DNA of 64,000 nucleotides from Argopecten irradians. Its lineage: Eukaryota; Mollusca; Bivalvia; Pectinida; Pectinidae. Within the stretch, counting starts at the first letter, position 1. Every line of letters starts with the position of its first letter. This document shows positions 39,001 to 48,711 of the stretch, piece by piece. Where the stretch lies: positions 10,292,383-10,356,382 of the forward strand of contig NC_091139.1 of assembly GCF_041381155.1 (NCBI RefSeq). The letters run 5' to 3'. The notes under the pieces were generated by a model, which saw only the letters and a list, made by a program, of their open reading frames with translations, was not told the origin of the DNA and searched no databases. Both the position numbers and the translations under genes were made by a program.

Positions 39001-40833
39001 ATATGAAACTGCGTGTCTAAAATGTTCGTCGGTAGCTGAGATGGTTTATAAGATGTTTTACAGTGGTAACATACACAGCACCAAGTATATGTTCGAAATA
39101 AAAAGTTTCAATGGATATATATCGACTTTATTCCCACATGGTTTTAACCGTACTTTGCACAAACATCTTTAAAACTGTTCATGGTAAATCAGGTTAGATT
39201 ACGTGACACGCAATGATGACAAGAAATGATGTCAAAAAAAACAACCTCGAGTGTAATTCCGACGTAGAACAGTAGTTTACCAATTTTAAAACTGACTCTG
39301 CTGGCGCATTTATATATATATATGCATGTACATGTACCTGTTTGATATCGTGTCGGTAATCATAACGGTGAAGCAAAACCGAACAAAAAAACTGAAACAC
39401 AATAATTAAGAATCATGCTTCTTTTATTGCTTTCTTCCCTATGCAAGATGTTTTCGAGCTTGAGTAAAACTGAATGATTATAAAATATCATTATATCAGA
39501 AACAATTGCAAGAACAAAGCACGGCCTTAAGAACTTCCTTTTGGTACAAGACACATCTATTGGTTTTAAAACAAATTGGTTTAATAGACTGTTATCAGCT
39601 ATAGAACCTTTCCCTTCGAAAAAGTGATATAGTATTTATGTGACTTTTTTTTAATTTTTGTTCAGGAAGGGAGGGACCTGAAAGGTTTTACATTTTTTTT
39701 TAAAAATGTCTTTACAGATGTCTTATCACACCAGCCCCCTATACCAACTGTAAAAATGAAGTGGGGATAACAATTTCACAATAAAGTAGTGATCTTTTTA
39801 TTTGGTTAACTATTTAAAAATCATAAATTTGCCTTGTCGATAGCTTAGCTTTAGAGAGGAAACTATTCTTTATGACTGATGTATGATGTATTATTCTAAG
39901 TTGAAACCATTGTAATATTGTATTGTGAGAAACTAAAAAAGGAATTCTGTATATTTCTCCCATCTGCCATAAAGAAGTTCAAGGACTGGTACCGGAAATT
40001 GAATTTCTTGAGGATATATATCTCAAATGCTAACACAATAGATAAGGAAATAACAAAATAATAGATATATAAGACTAGATGCTTACAAATTCTGAAATAT
40101 TGATGTCTTCACTAATTTTATAAAAGCAAAGTTAACCATCAAGGGGAAATACAATTGTTTACCAGTAAGTCGAGGCTCCGTTGTTGGAGCTACAAACAGA
40201 ACAACTTTCTTGCTAATGCATGTACATTTTCTATATATATAATACAATAACTATAATAGTATTATCCTTAACAAGTAAAATATTGCATTGAATTTTCCTT
40301 GAACCCAGCAAGTGCCTCATTTAGAAGGTATTTCCGGCCACATCAAATTAGATATTAAGCGTCGTATGATATAATTGTTGAAGAAACTTTTATTATTTGT
40401 TTTTTTTCGAAAACGACCGTTTTTGACGTCATTTTATCGTGAAACCTAACAAATCGCGTTATTCCCCACCTTGTTTGATTGAAATAAATACTTAGAAAAT
40501 TTAATTATGATATTCCTTAGTCGAACAAGTGCAAAATTAAAAGGGTGGTGAACGCATGCTTGAAACACAAACAATATTAGTCCAATATATAACTGATTGA
40601 GTAATCCTTTATAATAAAATATACCAATTCACCTCTAAACAATTGGCGTGTCTTGAATATTTTACAACTGTCCATAAAAATAAAACATCTTTCTTTAATT
40701 CTTTTTACATAACACAAATATACACGTATAAAAGTAAATATAATAATATAATAATGTGGTCGTAAACTTACCCATAACATAATTGAGCACAACATCCCAC
40801 AAACAGTACAATGTATAAAGAGATGTTTCCCAT
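23940..40833 (-). CDS. Gene B: EMI-EGF-FN3 receptor pseudokinase, 23 exons (complete model)
   Basis: Predicted single-pass membrane receptor of about 1258 residues. Exons in coding order: 40772-40833, 38518-38586, 38040-38125, 37236-37331, 36618-36716, 36177-36204, 35315-35680, 34751-34886, 33788-34001, 32169-33019, 31779-31896, 31079-31261, 30865-30901, 29692-29955, 29524-29571, 28101-28285, 27440-27644, 26865-26984, 26386-26540, 26013-26126, 25443-25557, 24877-24970, 23940-24072. All junctions are GT/AG and phases agree. The total is 3777 nt if exon 7 loses the one extra base it has relative to copy C. Domains: signal peptide 1-21, EMI about 23-73, EGF 75-104 and 107-137, unknown ectodomain about 147-769, FN3-like 782-870, TM about 875-902, kinase-like about 973-1245. 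Kinase chemistry looks lost (see exons 17-20). A signalling or scaffold role is inference. I recognise the domains but not a named family with this architecture. Confidence 0.8.
24310..24700 (-). mobile_element. Non-LTR retrotransposon 3' fragment in gene B last intron
   Basis: A 110-codon open stretch (24665-24333) reads [39 protein letters not shown] and [15 protein letters not shown]. This is the C-x2-C zinc-finger-like tail after the reverse transcriptase of many invertebrate LINEs. The usual His is Gln here. Only the 3' end is present, in the same orientation as the host gene. Confidence 0.65.
24877..24970 (-). CDS. B exon 22: kinase helix G region
   Basis: 94 nt, phase 1 to 2. It reads [20 protein letters not shown] then [11 protein letters not shown], matching the G-x-x-PYPG and GYRM-x-RP motifs of receptor tyrosine kinases. 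Confidence 0.85.
25443..25557 (-). CDS. B exon 21: APE motif and helix F
   Basis: 115 nt, phase 0 to 1. It reads [20 protein letters not shown] then [17 protein letters not shown]+1 loop, APE and DVW-YG are those of a receptor tyrosine kinase, so the C-lobe fold is probably preserved. Confidence 0.9.
26013..26126 (-). CDS. B exon 20: degenerate catalytic loop and DFG region
   Basis: 114 nt, phase 0 to 0. It reads [20 protein letters not shown] then [18 protein letters not shown]. Relative to HRDLAARN and DFG, the catalytic-base Asp is His and the metal-binding Asp is Gly, while the Asn and the surrounding scaffold are intact. The activation segment has no tyrosine. Known kinase biochemistry predicts no phosphotransfer. 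Confidence 0.9.
26386..26540 (-). CDS. B exon 19: hinge, helices D and E
   Basis: 155 nt, phase 1 to 0. It reads [20 protein letters not shown] then [22 protein letters not shown] is a normal tyrosine-kinase hinge and A-GMEYLASK a normal helix E. Confidence 0.9.
26865..26984 (-). CDS. B exon 18: kinase helix C
   Basis: 120 nt, phase 1 to 1. It reads [20 protein letters not shown] then [24 protein letters not shown]-x-FVGA matches the strand-4 HxNIVxLLGA motif of receptor tyrosine kinases. Between LD and SHAN there is no Asp or Glu, so the salt-bridge glutamate of helix C appears absent. Confidence 0.85.
27083..27156. repeat. Minisatellite in gene B intron
   Basis: Three to four imperfect copies of a 15-17-bp unit CCTCCTCTGTATGTCGA. 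Copy A has a SINE fragment near the same position instead. Confidence 0.6.
27440..27644 (-). CDS. B exon 17: juxtamembrane and kinase N-lobe
   Basis: 205 nt, phase 0 to 1. It reads [12 protein letters not shown], then [20 protein letters not shown] and DIFKAS, ending [10 protein letters not shown]. The glycine loop is degenerate: GRFADIF stands where GxGxFGxV is expected, so only one glycine remains. The strand-3 lysine (VAK, about residue 1012) is kept. Three juxtamembrane tyrosines lie in acidic or short-spaced contexts. Confidence 0.85.
28101..28285 (-). CDS. B exon 16: transmembrane helix and basic juxtamembrane
   Basis: 185 nt, phase 1 to 0. [15 protein letters not shown] completes one membrane helix, followed by a basic stop-transfer run ([11 protein letters not shown], then QRRTTRRRR). 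The orientation is therefore ectodomain outside and kinase inside. Confidence 0.85.
29524..29571 (-). CDS. B exon 15: start of transmembrane helix
   Basis: 48 nt, phase 1 to 1, [16 protein letters not shown]. It supplies the outer half of the membrane helix. The same exon in A (6900-6947) is intact. In C it has one extra base. Confidence 0.7.
29692..29955 (-). CDS. B exon 14: fibronectin type III-like module
   Basis: 264 nt, phase 1 to 1, the classic symmetric phase of an FN3 exon. It contains [20 protein letters not shown], then [20 protein letters not shown] and [10 protein letters not shown]. The L-x-PETTY-xAQ strand-E motif and central Trp are FN3 hallmarks. It sits directly outside the membrane. 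Confidence 0.8.
30346..30858. mobile_element. 510-bp GC-rich insertion in gene B next to a splice donor
   Basis: Copy A reads straight from TTTTGTTATA into CTTACATTCTTCC, whereas B has about 510 extra bp between these. The first 270 bp is GC- and CpG-rich with GATC-containing short repeats, and the rest is AT-rich. No inverted termini or coding frame were recognised. The donor of exon 13 is kept. Confidence 0.5.
30865..30901 (-). CDS. B exon 13: 37-nt linker exon
   Basis: 37 nt, phase 0 to 1, [12 protein letters not shown], between AAG acceptor and GTAAGT donor. Present with the same length in A (7733-7769) and C (55469-55505). In B a roughly 510-bp insertion starts a few bases into the following intron without removing the donor. 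Confidence 0.65.
31079..31261 (-). CDS. B exon 12: Cys-containing ectodomain segment
   Basis: 183 nt, phase 0 to 0. It reads [19 protein letters not shown] then [19 protein letters not shown], ending [11 protein letters not shown] at a GTAATG donor. Three cysteines. Copy A (7948-8130) is intact. The copy C counterpart is broken. Confidence 0.75.
31779..31896 (-). CDS. B exon 11: ectodomain segment
   Basis: 118 nt, phase 2 to 0. It encodes [20 protein letters not shown] then [15 protein letters not shown]. The D-xHSGI-x3-KW pattern resembles a beta-sandwich edge. Copies A (10833-10950) and C (58244-58361) are the same length. Confidence 0.75.
32169..33019 (-). CDS. B exon 10: large ectodomain exon (283 residues)
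   Basis: 851 nt, phase 0 to 2, the longest exon. It starts [20 protein letters not shown] and continues with beta-rich sequence such as [19 protein letters not shown] and [19 protein letters not shown], ending [20 protein letters not shown]. It has no cysteine, many N-x-S/T sites and strongly alternating beta patterning. This suggests two Ig/FN3-like beta sandwiches, but no family signature is clear. Copies A (11223-12073) and C (58634-59484) have the same length and differ by only a few residues. Confidence 0.85.
33788..34001 (-). CDS. B exon 9: ectodomain segment
   Basis: 214 nt, phase 2 to 0, after a pyrimidine-rich acceptor. It reads [20 protein letters not shown] then [19 protein letters not shown], ending STDISR at a GTAGGT donor. 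Two cysteines and several Asn sequons. Copy C is nearly identical at 60257-60470. Confidence 0.7.
34417..34659. mobile_element. Foldback MITE in gene B intron
   Basis: Ends GGGAAAAAATAATCAAACAT and ATGTTTGATTATTTTTCTCC form long inverted arms that also include GGCCTCCAACCCTCGATAAG and its near complement. The same element is at 60885-61128 in copy C. Confidence 0.6.
34751..34886 (-). CDS. B exon 8: ectodomain segment with two Cys
   Basis: 136 nt, phase 1 to 2. It reads [20 protein letters not shown], then [20 protein letters not shown], with N-glycosylation sites NST and NIT. The donor chosen is GTATGT at 34750. A later GTTATC was rejected as weaker and out of phase. Confidence 0.65.
35315..35680 (-). 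CDS. B exon 7: unknown ectodomain segment, 1-nt frameshift
   Basis: 366 nt against 365 in copy C. A G-run near 35657 (gagggtc, copy C gaggtc) adds one base, breaking the frame shortly after the acceptor. Downstream of the shift the frame is open and contains [19 protein letters not shown] and later [20 protein letters not shown]. No known domain recognised. The extra base is either a real null allele or a sequence error. Confidence 0.7.
36177..36204 (-). CDS. B exon 6: 28-nt microexon
   Basis: Acceptor GTTAG and donor GTAAGT enclose 28 nt (FSQRRPNYR plus two bases). It enters in phase 1 and leaves in phase 2, the only phase that lets the next exon read [17 protein letters not shown]. The same exon, also 28 nt, is at 62646-62673 in copy C. 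Inferred from phase and splice sites. Confidence 0.6.
36618..36716 (-). CDS. B exon 5: EGF-like repeat 2
   Basis: 99 nt, phase 1 to 1, acceptor TTTCAG. It reads [29 protein letters not shown]: six cysteines with a shortened second loop. The 114-residue open frame on the opposite strand is a shadow of this exon. Confidence 0.8.
37236..37331 (-). CDS. B exon 4: EGF-like repeat 1
   Basis: 96 nt, phase 1 to 1. It encodes a six-cysteine EGF-like unit beginning [11 protein letters not shown] and ending [12 protein letters not shown]. This is the Draper/MEGF-type spacing that normally follows an EMI domain. Copy C carries the same exon at 63708-63803. Confidence 0.85.
37905..38030. repeat. Fragment related to the foldback MITE
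   Basis: Shares AAAAAATAATCAAGCATAGG and GTAGACAGGGATATCTC with the 34417 element, but only in part. It lies close to EMI exon 3 of gene B. Confidence 0.4.
38040..38125 (-). CDS. B exon 3: EMI domain, second half
   Basis: 86 nt, phase 2 to 1. It reads [20 protein letters not shown] then GYTGAGCNT, with the CCPGY-x3-GC signature that closes EMI domains in Draper/CED-1/MEGF10-type receptors. Copy A has the same-length exon with RCCPGYKGPGCNA. Confidence 0.8.
38518..38586 (-). CDS. B exon 2: EMI domain, first half
   Basis: 69 nt, phase 2 to 2, acceptor TATAG and donor GTAAAA. It encodes [17 protein letters not shown] and SRHWGF, the N-terminal half of an EMI domain with its first two cysteines. 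Aromatic residues between the cysteines match the copy A exon at 19343-19414. Confidence 0.7.
38590..40771. other. Gene B first intron
   Basis: About 2.2 kb between signal peptide and EMI exons. AT-rich, with no repeat or coding feature I can support. Confidence 0.5.
40772..40833 (-). CDS. B exon 1: start codon and signal peptide
   Basis: ATG at 40833-40831 opens a 20-codon stretch, [20 protein letters not shown], with a hydrophobic core and small residues near the end, as in a secretory signal peptide. It ends in phase 2 at a GTAAGT donor. Copy A has an equivalent 62-nt exon with the same phase and a different hydrophobic sequence, which supports this start. Confidence 0.75.
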
Positions 40834-40873
40834 CGTTTTGTTGATGTCTGAATGAACAGGAACACATGTACAG

Positions 40874-40882
40874 CTTTATATA
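40874..40882 (-). promoter_or_regulatory. TATA box candidate for gene B
   Basis: TATATAAAG on the minus strand lies 41 bp upstream of the predicted ATG, and an initiator-like TCAGAC (about 40846-40851) lies about 30 bp downstream of it. This implies a very short 5' UTR. Composition-driven chance matches are common in this AT-rich DNA. Confidence 0.35.
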
Positions 40883-41159
40883 TTCGATAATTCGGGATTT
40901 TCTATCAGACAATACATTTCGTACATTGCGCATGTCAGTTAATTCTTCCGCATTGGTTCAATTATATGATACCAGCTAATTTATAACACACTTAAACGGG
41001 TGTTATTGACAAGCGTATCTTAGCTTTCTACGAGGACCAATGTGTGTAGCTTAATCATGACTTAAAATAACTAATCAAAATTCACAGCCACTTATGTCAG
41101 TAAACGGCTGGCCTACAGATAGGGAGAATTGTTCCCAGTGTCACTATTGCAAACATGTA

Positions 41160-41570
41160 ATTATAAAATGCGACCAAATGCAATTTGGGATCTTATTTGT
41201 TCTCTTCTCCATCATGGATTTTTTCTTATAACTTCTATCACTGAGTTGAGCATCCGCCCCTATGAGGAATAATCTTGGCTATCTCCCCTGACCGAGACTC
41301 ACTGTAAATAAAATTTGTAGTATACAGGGATGATTTGGTCTCTAGCGGCATGCTTCATGGATAAAGCACCACAAAAACCAGTTCCACTGGGTTTTTTTTT
41401 CTTTAAAGGGATAATTCAGTCTTAGAGTGCATTAAAATTTGCATATATATCGGAAATAAACTAACCTTCTGGTTAGAGTTCAGCATACAGTGTGTGAGCC
41501 AACTGGTTATATTGTGACCTGGTAGGGTGTGTTGTTCCGTGTCTCTTGCGGAAGCATTTGTACACAGTGG
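41160..41570 (+). repeat. Degenerate SINE remnant between genes B and C
   Basis: Words of SINE copy 1 recur in order (GGGATCTTATTTGTTCTCTT, GGCATGCTTCATGG, AACTGGTTATATTGTGACC) with many changes, split over two segments. Confidence 0.4.
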
Positions 41571-43031
41571 TATAGTTAACAGGTTATTTATTTCCTTGTA
41601 TATTGGATTTCTGTTATTTTCATGTGGATATCGTTCTGGTGCAACGCGGGAAAGAGTAGTTACAGTCAGTCAGGAGGAAAGGAAAACCCCAAGCCATATA
41701 ATGAACGATGAAAGGGCATTGACAAAAATAGATTATAAAATATAATTACAGCATGATTATATTTATTATATGTTGAAGGTAGTATCCCCTCTCACCGATA
41801 ATGTACACTTACCTCAATATTTATGATGGCACGTTTCTGACCTTCATGTTTAAGACACGTATTTTGGATGGAAGGGGAATTCCCTACTCACGTTTAAGAT
41901 AGACATATGAGGGCTAGTAATATAAGTAATCAGCTTATCTTATAATCGTTCTGTTATTATTGTGTTAAGAGGGAACTACGTGATTCACAGGTAAAATGTC
42001 ATCCTGTAGAAAACACAATTATAGTGACCATAAAACACAAGTTGTCATCGCGTAAGGTTGTTTCACAAATGTCTCTGTAAGTTTCTGTATTTATAAATTA
42101 TGAAAAAACACAAATACTGTTAAATATAACTTATCACATAATCTGTGATTATTTCACCCATGCATTATGTTTTCATATTTCACTAGTATAATATGAGCCG
42201 GAGCAATAATCATAGGTTCAAAATTCATTGTGGCGTCATGGAAGAAGCAATAATAATTCGTCAGGAAAATGAAGTGACGTCAGGATTTCGTGAACGGCGG
42301 GGAAATATGGTGGCTGGGTTTTCTCCATTCATTTTGTCACGAGTTTTAACTTCGAAATTTAGGTCTTATTTTTAATATTAAAATCCTAAATATGTGTTCA
42401 TCTTATATGAGATTTTTTCGTTTTTTGTAGAGCCAATTTTTTACAATATTGTTTGCCTCAATTGTCTTCACTTAAAAAATCACTACGCCAGTATTTGTAG
42501 CTTTATCGAACTAATTTTTGCTGTAATTCTTTACTAGTTTGTAATTAAAGTGTTAGGCATTAATACGTGAACTGATATGTTTTGCCACTTTATTTTAATA
42601 TTTAATGGTAATTCTAGCACTTTTATTTTTTATTGTAAAATATTGAAAAATAACAGATATCGAAATGGGGCGAAAAAGTAAGCACACGGACCCCCCATTT
42701 CTCTGCCTGATTAAGACACCCCCGTGTCTCATAAACAAAAATAACGAATTCAACGTATTGGTTGTCTCAGACACGAATGTTGTAAAAAAACGTTATTACT
42801 TCTTTATTCTCAAATGCATACTTTTTAACTTGTATTTTCAGCGTTAAGAGGGTATTTTTTTGTGTTATACAATATTCATTTATCACTTGGTCTATTTACA
42901 ATTTTTGTTACTTCCTAGTTCTAGGGCCACAGTGTTTTATTGGTGATTGTTCTGGAAAATTCTTAAGTAAACATAAACATTGGGGATACTTATCACGCTG
43001 TGATTAAAGCATTAAACTGCCTTAATTTGGG

Positions 43032-43137
43032 TTTATGGTCCTATAATTATCCCAGGATTGCAGACAAACTGACTAATGCACGTTAGCGCATTAGGATTTA
43101 TTTGTCTGCAATCCTTGGAGAATTATAGGACCATAAA
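43032..43137. repeat. Palindromic MITE between genes B and C
   Basis: Arms TTTATGGTCCTATAATTATC and GAATTATAGGACCATAAA, continuing inward as AGGATTGCAGACAAA and TTTGTCTGCAATCCT. Confidence 0.65.
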
Positions 43138-45119
43138 TCTACCAGGGAGGCAATCTAATGCTTATTTACCATTCTATATACTTTTATTTATCTCTTATAT
43201 ACACCGTCATCATTATTACCAAATCAAATTCCCTGTCCGTGTGACGTCATAAGTAACCCCTAAGACATTCGCGGCAAAAGAAATAAGTCCATGAATATAT
43301 ACATGAAATCATCAATGCAATTTAAACATTTTAATCAGCATGTTCCATCTTTAGGATATTCATCATTTAAATTCATAACTACAAAACTTGTTGTGAATAA
43401 TATAGAACAATTTGGTTTTACCATCACGCTAGCATATAAGTACGCATAAAAGAATTGCATTGTTAAATAACCCATTGATGCGGTGATTTGGATATACTTT
43501 TGAAATTAATTTGGTTATACTATTGAACTCGCAGCCGAAAAATGTTGCGTTTGTGAAGAATCCGGCAGTAACTGTGTTTGAACAGTGTAAATTCACTTGA
43601 CAATGTGTGAATCATGTTTTATTTGCATATAACGAAATCGCTGCTTTAACAATCGATGTTTGCAGAGTTTAGAAAATGTTCTCATGTAAAATTTCCTAGC
43701 AGACGCCATATCGCCATGGCGATGGTGATAACGACGTAACGGAACTTATTCTACATATCACTACACCAATGTGAGTTATAGCATTATGTTATTCAAATGA
43801 CTATATTTATTCATATAAGGCAGCTACGCACTTAGCTTAATTTATACATAACGATATTTGCACATACATGTATATGTTGTGCTAGTTTCCTCCCTTTGAT
43901 CTAGTGGCAGATATAAACTCTCTATAAACTAATTATTTGTATGAATCAAAATGCTGTATGATAAATTTGATGTTAATTGGAATGTCTTATTCTTTAATAT
44001 ATTGTGTACATTTTTTTCTGCTTAGATTCTCAAGAAGGGACGGCAAAAGGTTATATATTAATTTGTATCCAGGTAAAGAAGGCATAAAGTCGTATTTGAA
44101 CGAATTATTTGTTTATTCAAAAAGTCTATAATAAGAGTGCATTTCATATTATATCCTCGATGCTACAGGATACTGAATATAAAAGATCAAGTGACATGCT
44201 TGACTTACAAATGATACCGAGGTGACATAAGGAGACAAGACAGGAATTGATGAAAGCATCATACACTTAATTATAATATATACACAGTTTATACATATAA
44301 ATCACGTTTAGGCTGTGCTTCTATAGTATATAAAGAGAAATTAACTTTTCACTGTTGTTATCAATTACACAAGTTCTGGTGTATACAAAATATTCTACGG
44401 TAAGTATAGTAGAATGAACTAATAATTGATATCAAATAACTAATAGTCATTTTACTTAATTATATACAAAGCGATTGGTTCAGTGTAATCCCGTTATGTT
44501 GTCAGAAACTAAACAATAAGACTATTATCGAAACATGTTACATTCTACTGTTACATTGTTACTACATTTAAAACGATTAAAAAATTCTACTTCATTAAAC
44601 AAAAAGTTTTATTTTAGTTATATACAAAGCTTAATATATATTAGAGAAGCTTCATAATATCCTAGTAGGAAATTAATAGTCTACTTCATTATGTTATAAA
44701 CATTCAGACAAACTTTCTACAATGACCAACCAAAGATCATATACAAATCTCTTTATTGTCCAGTATTTATGCATAGGCTAAAGTGTAATTTTTAAAAAGT
44801 AAAAGTGTTCAATACAGCAGGTAGTCTCTATATAGATGTGGTTGATGAGGCAGGGCTTACAGCTAATCCAAGCTCGTTATTAGTTTTGCAAGAAAGCGTT
44901 TGTTGTTGTTCTGTACTTTATGAAACACATTCATGTTTATATGAACTGCACTTAAATTTTTTTGAATGCTATTTAAATAATTTTTATGGTGTATTGAATA
45001 ATTCTTGTTTGTTCTCTCAGCGAAGATGAATGCCTTAGAATCATAAGAATGAAGAAAAGTGCAGTAGAACTACTTCTTGTTTCTGCTGTCTAGTTCATCT
45101 TGTGTAGGTAGCACTATTT

Positions 45120-48100
45120 TCACTGAGTGTGATAGTAATCTGCCACACTTGACCTGAAGGTACTGCTGATCTCCTGTACAATGTCAGAGAACTTTGGCCG
45201 TGATGACTGTTTATCCTGCCAGCAGTTCTTCATTATCTCGTAATGGCTACAAAAACAAGCATACTCGTAATGAGTGTCAATTACTGATATGGATGCTTAG
45301 AATTTATTCAATGAAATTGTTATGGTTTTTAATGCTTTACGCCCGTTTAATTGAAAACACATTTGAAGAAGTCACTTAATAATTACTAATACCACTGTAT
45401 AAATGTAAAATGAAATTGTACACCACAGCTTGGCTTCCTTGTCTGACCATGTAAACTAATTTTTTACCACAATAGACGGTGATAATCAACTCTCAGGACA
45501 TTAAATACATAGTGCAGCTGTTTATTAACAATTTGTTTAAACCATACGTTTTCTGATTGGTTGACACAGTGAACTTTGACCGAACTATTCATTTCTCAGT
45601 GTCACGTCATCATTGTCAACGTCATAATAATCAAATGACGTCATTCTATGTTGTGATCGCCGATTGACATCAAAAACTGCTGTTGGAAAGCGTATACATG
45701 CGTCGTGGTCGTTGTGTCAAAATGCGTGACGTTTTCATTCATGTTTAATTGACCTTAAATACTAACAAAACATGTTGACGGACAAGAATTTCATTAATGA
45801 ATTTCGTCGATTTATCGTGTATGAAACGGACTTGATCTTGATTGTAATGGCTTGATGATTGTATGGCGGGAAAAAGACGATTCCGTGTCGTGGGAATGCT
45901 TTTTCATGTATACGTGTAGTCCGACATTGAGTTTTATTTTCTGGAAGCAACTATGAAGATTGGAACTAAATAAGACGTTAAATGAGTATTATCTAACCCT
46001 AAGTATGAATTAAATATAGTCAAATTTATTTTTGATATCGATGGATTCTTTATAAAACGATGAATTTTGAATACTAATTAGTGTCTTTTTGCTGATGAAA
46101 AAATTACTAGACCTTATTTGCATATTTCGGTAAATACACGTAACCATATCCCCGCCGTATTTCTATCCGCTAAACACGAATTTGATAGTGGTAGAAACAG
46201 ATCCCACTACTTGTGGTTGTTGAATATTGAATTAATCCACACTCGTAAGTTATGTTTTTAAAGTTACATAAGACACTCGCTGAAGCTCGTGTCTTTTGTA
46301 ACTTTAAAAAAATAACTCACTCGTGTGAAATAAATTCAATATTCAACAATCACTCATTGTGTAACCTCTATATCTCAGACGTAGACGTAAATATAATGAT
46401 TTTCGGCAGTATTGCTAAATTTCATTTTTAACACTTATATAACTTTGTAAAATTAAAGCTAATGCATTGTAAGCAATATTATTATCAAATTGGTCGTAAC
46501 GCTTGGTGGTGAATAACATATTAAAAGCTCTTCTTGATTTGTGAGTATGAAAATTACGACACAACTTCAAAGGTCAAGTCAGAAAGTGAATAAACAGATG
46601 GATCTATGACGTATTGTTACCTAGTTTCTGTAACGTGCTTACCCTTTCCGATAACTTACATGTCAGCACAGTTTGCCGGACGGCTCATACGGTAACCACT
46701 GGATACCTTCGTGGCCACCTCCATACTCCGTATTTCAGGGTACGGCGTCTCACCTGGAGTTGTCAAAGATTAATTTTAGATAGAATAATATCCATCATAG
46801 AAAATATCCTTATCATGACTTAAATTGCGTTTGTAGATCTGGCATATATCCATGCTACAAAATACAAAAAAAAATCAAGATAGTATTTATGTGATATACA
46901 TGTGCACATTTGTTATATATTGGTTAGATAGAATCTATAGAATATATATCATACCTAGACTGAATATTTCCCACAGGACAATTCCATAGGCCCATACATC
47001 ACTCTCTAGGGTCGCCTGTTTCAATGACGTCATACATTCTGGAGCCATCCATTTGATTGGCACCTTTTCCTGATTGGTAACAAAAATATGTGGTCTTCAT
47101 TTAAAAGGTTTGAGGGGGAACATCTTTTTTCTGTTACATTGATGAAAGTTTGAACATGGTGTTTTAATATAATCCATTGACACACTTATTTAACGTATTT
47201 TCTGGTAATATAGAATTTCGGGTATTTGGTGGACAGGTAGAAATCACGAGGTTTTGGGTTTTGTTTTAGTTTAACGCCCTATTAACAGCCAGGGTTATGT
47301 AAGGACGTGCTAGGTTTGTTGGTGGAGGACAGCCGGAGTATTCGAAGAAAAACCTCTGGCCAGCGGTCAGCAACTATCCCACGTGGGATTCAAACTCGCG
47401 ACACAGAAGTGGAGGGATTGTGGTAATAGTAGACATAATAACTACTCAGCCATCTGGTTCCCAATGAAAATCGACCGTCAAAAAGGGAAACAGAAAATAT
47501 TGAATATACTAGTTAACGCCACATTCAATGTACTGTAGCAAATACGCGAAAAAAAAATTACGCGTTTTTTCATAATGAAAAATGAAACACTGAAAAGTAT
47601 CGTAGCAACACTCTGTCTACTGGTACCCATAGTACTTACCTTCCCTGTATCTCCATCTTGCACGGTGTCTTTTGTTGGTCCAAATCCGGCAACTTTGGCA
47701 TCGTGACTTGATGTTAGAAGAATATTCCTGGCAGCCAAGTGGCAATGGATAATCTTAATAGAGAACCGAGTCCTTAAGACGTTAGTTAATCCAAGCCATT
47801 TCATCGATACAGTAAAGTGGGTATACCACTTCGTTGACAATTTGATATTCCTAAAAGTAGACCTGTTAATCAATTTGATATAGTTTCAGACCATCTACGA
47901 ACCCTGATGTACAACTAAGGAGGGCAACATTAAATCATCCCGAGTACAGGCCCCTGGGACCTTTTGATTTTTCATAGTAATACAAATTGCACCTGAGTTT
48001 GGTTAAATTGGTTCGTGGGCAAATTCAATGGTAGCTGTAACAGGTCCTTTTCTTGAGAAACATAACACTTTTTACACCAGTAATTAATGTAAATTACTAT

Positions 48101-48711
48101 ACCTCTTTAGAAGCTAGATACTCCATCCCCTTCGCTATGTCAAAGGTCATACGATACAAGGTATCCACTGTACTGTCTGTGACGTTCGTCTTCTGATTCT
48201 GTAACCATGTCCTCATCACACCACCCTCACAATACTCCAGCAACATAAACTGGCCCACTACAGAAAACATAAATGCCACTGTGTTGACAGGCTCATTTTC
48301 AATCAATCATTAGGTTACTTTCCTACCCTTATAAATACAGATTTAAGATTAAGAATGCATTTTGCAGTTTTTTGATCGCTGACATATTTTGTAAATTTTA
48401 AATTTATTTTAAATTACAATAATAAAGAAAAAATCAACTTGAGTCGGGTTTATCAATATAGACCAGCATAATTATTGTAAAATTAATTAAACTTTGTTTG
48501 AAAAATATAACATGATATATCTCGTAGAAACATTTTAAAAATATTTTTTTATGCAATATGATATATTCATATAGGTCAGAGGATAACGCACATGGTTTGT
48601 TGTCGAGGACAGCTCCGACGAACTGTACCACGTTGGCATGGGAACCAACTTTGGTGGCGAAGAAGTTAATCTTGGCGTTCATTACCAAAGCGTCCAGCTC
48701 AGTGTGCGATT
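45120..48711 (-). CDS. C exons 18-23: kinase-like domain
   Basis: 48592-48711, 48103-48257, 47640-47753, 46955-47069, 46660-46753 and 45120-45246, all open and in phase. Exon 20 reads [20 protein letters not shown] then [18 protein letters not shown]: both the Arg and Asp of HRD and the Asp of DFG are replaced. Exon 23 ends [10 protein letters not shown], two codons shorter than B. Overall this half is clearly more diverged from A/B than the ectodomain half is from B. Confidence 0.78.

Larger units (their letters stand above)
40885..45119. other. Intergenic region between genes B and C
   Basis: About 4.2 kb with a degenerate SINE (41160-41570), a palindromic MITE (43032-43137) and a TGACGTCA-like site near 42274. 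No coding signal beyond short random frames. 44800-45119 may hold the gene C 3' UTR. Confidence 0.5.
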
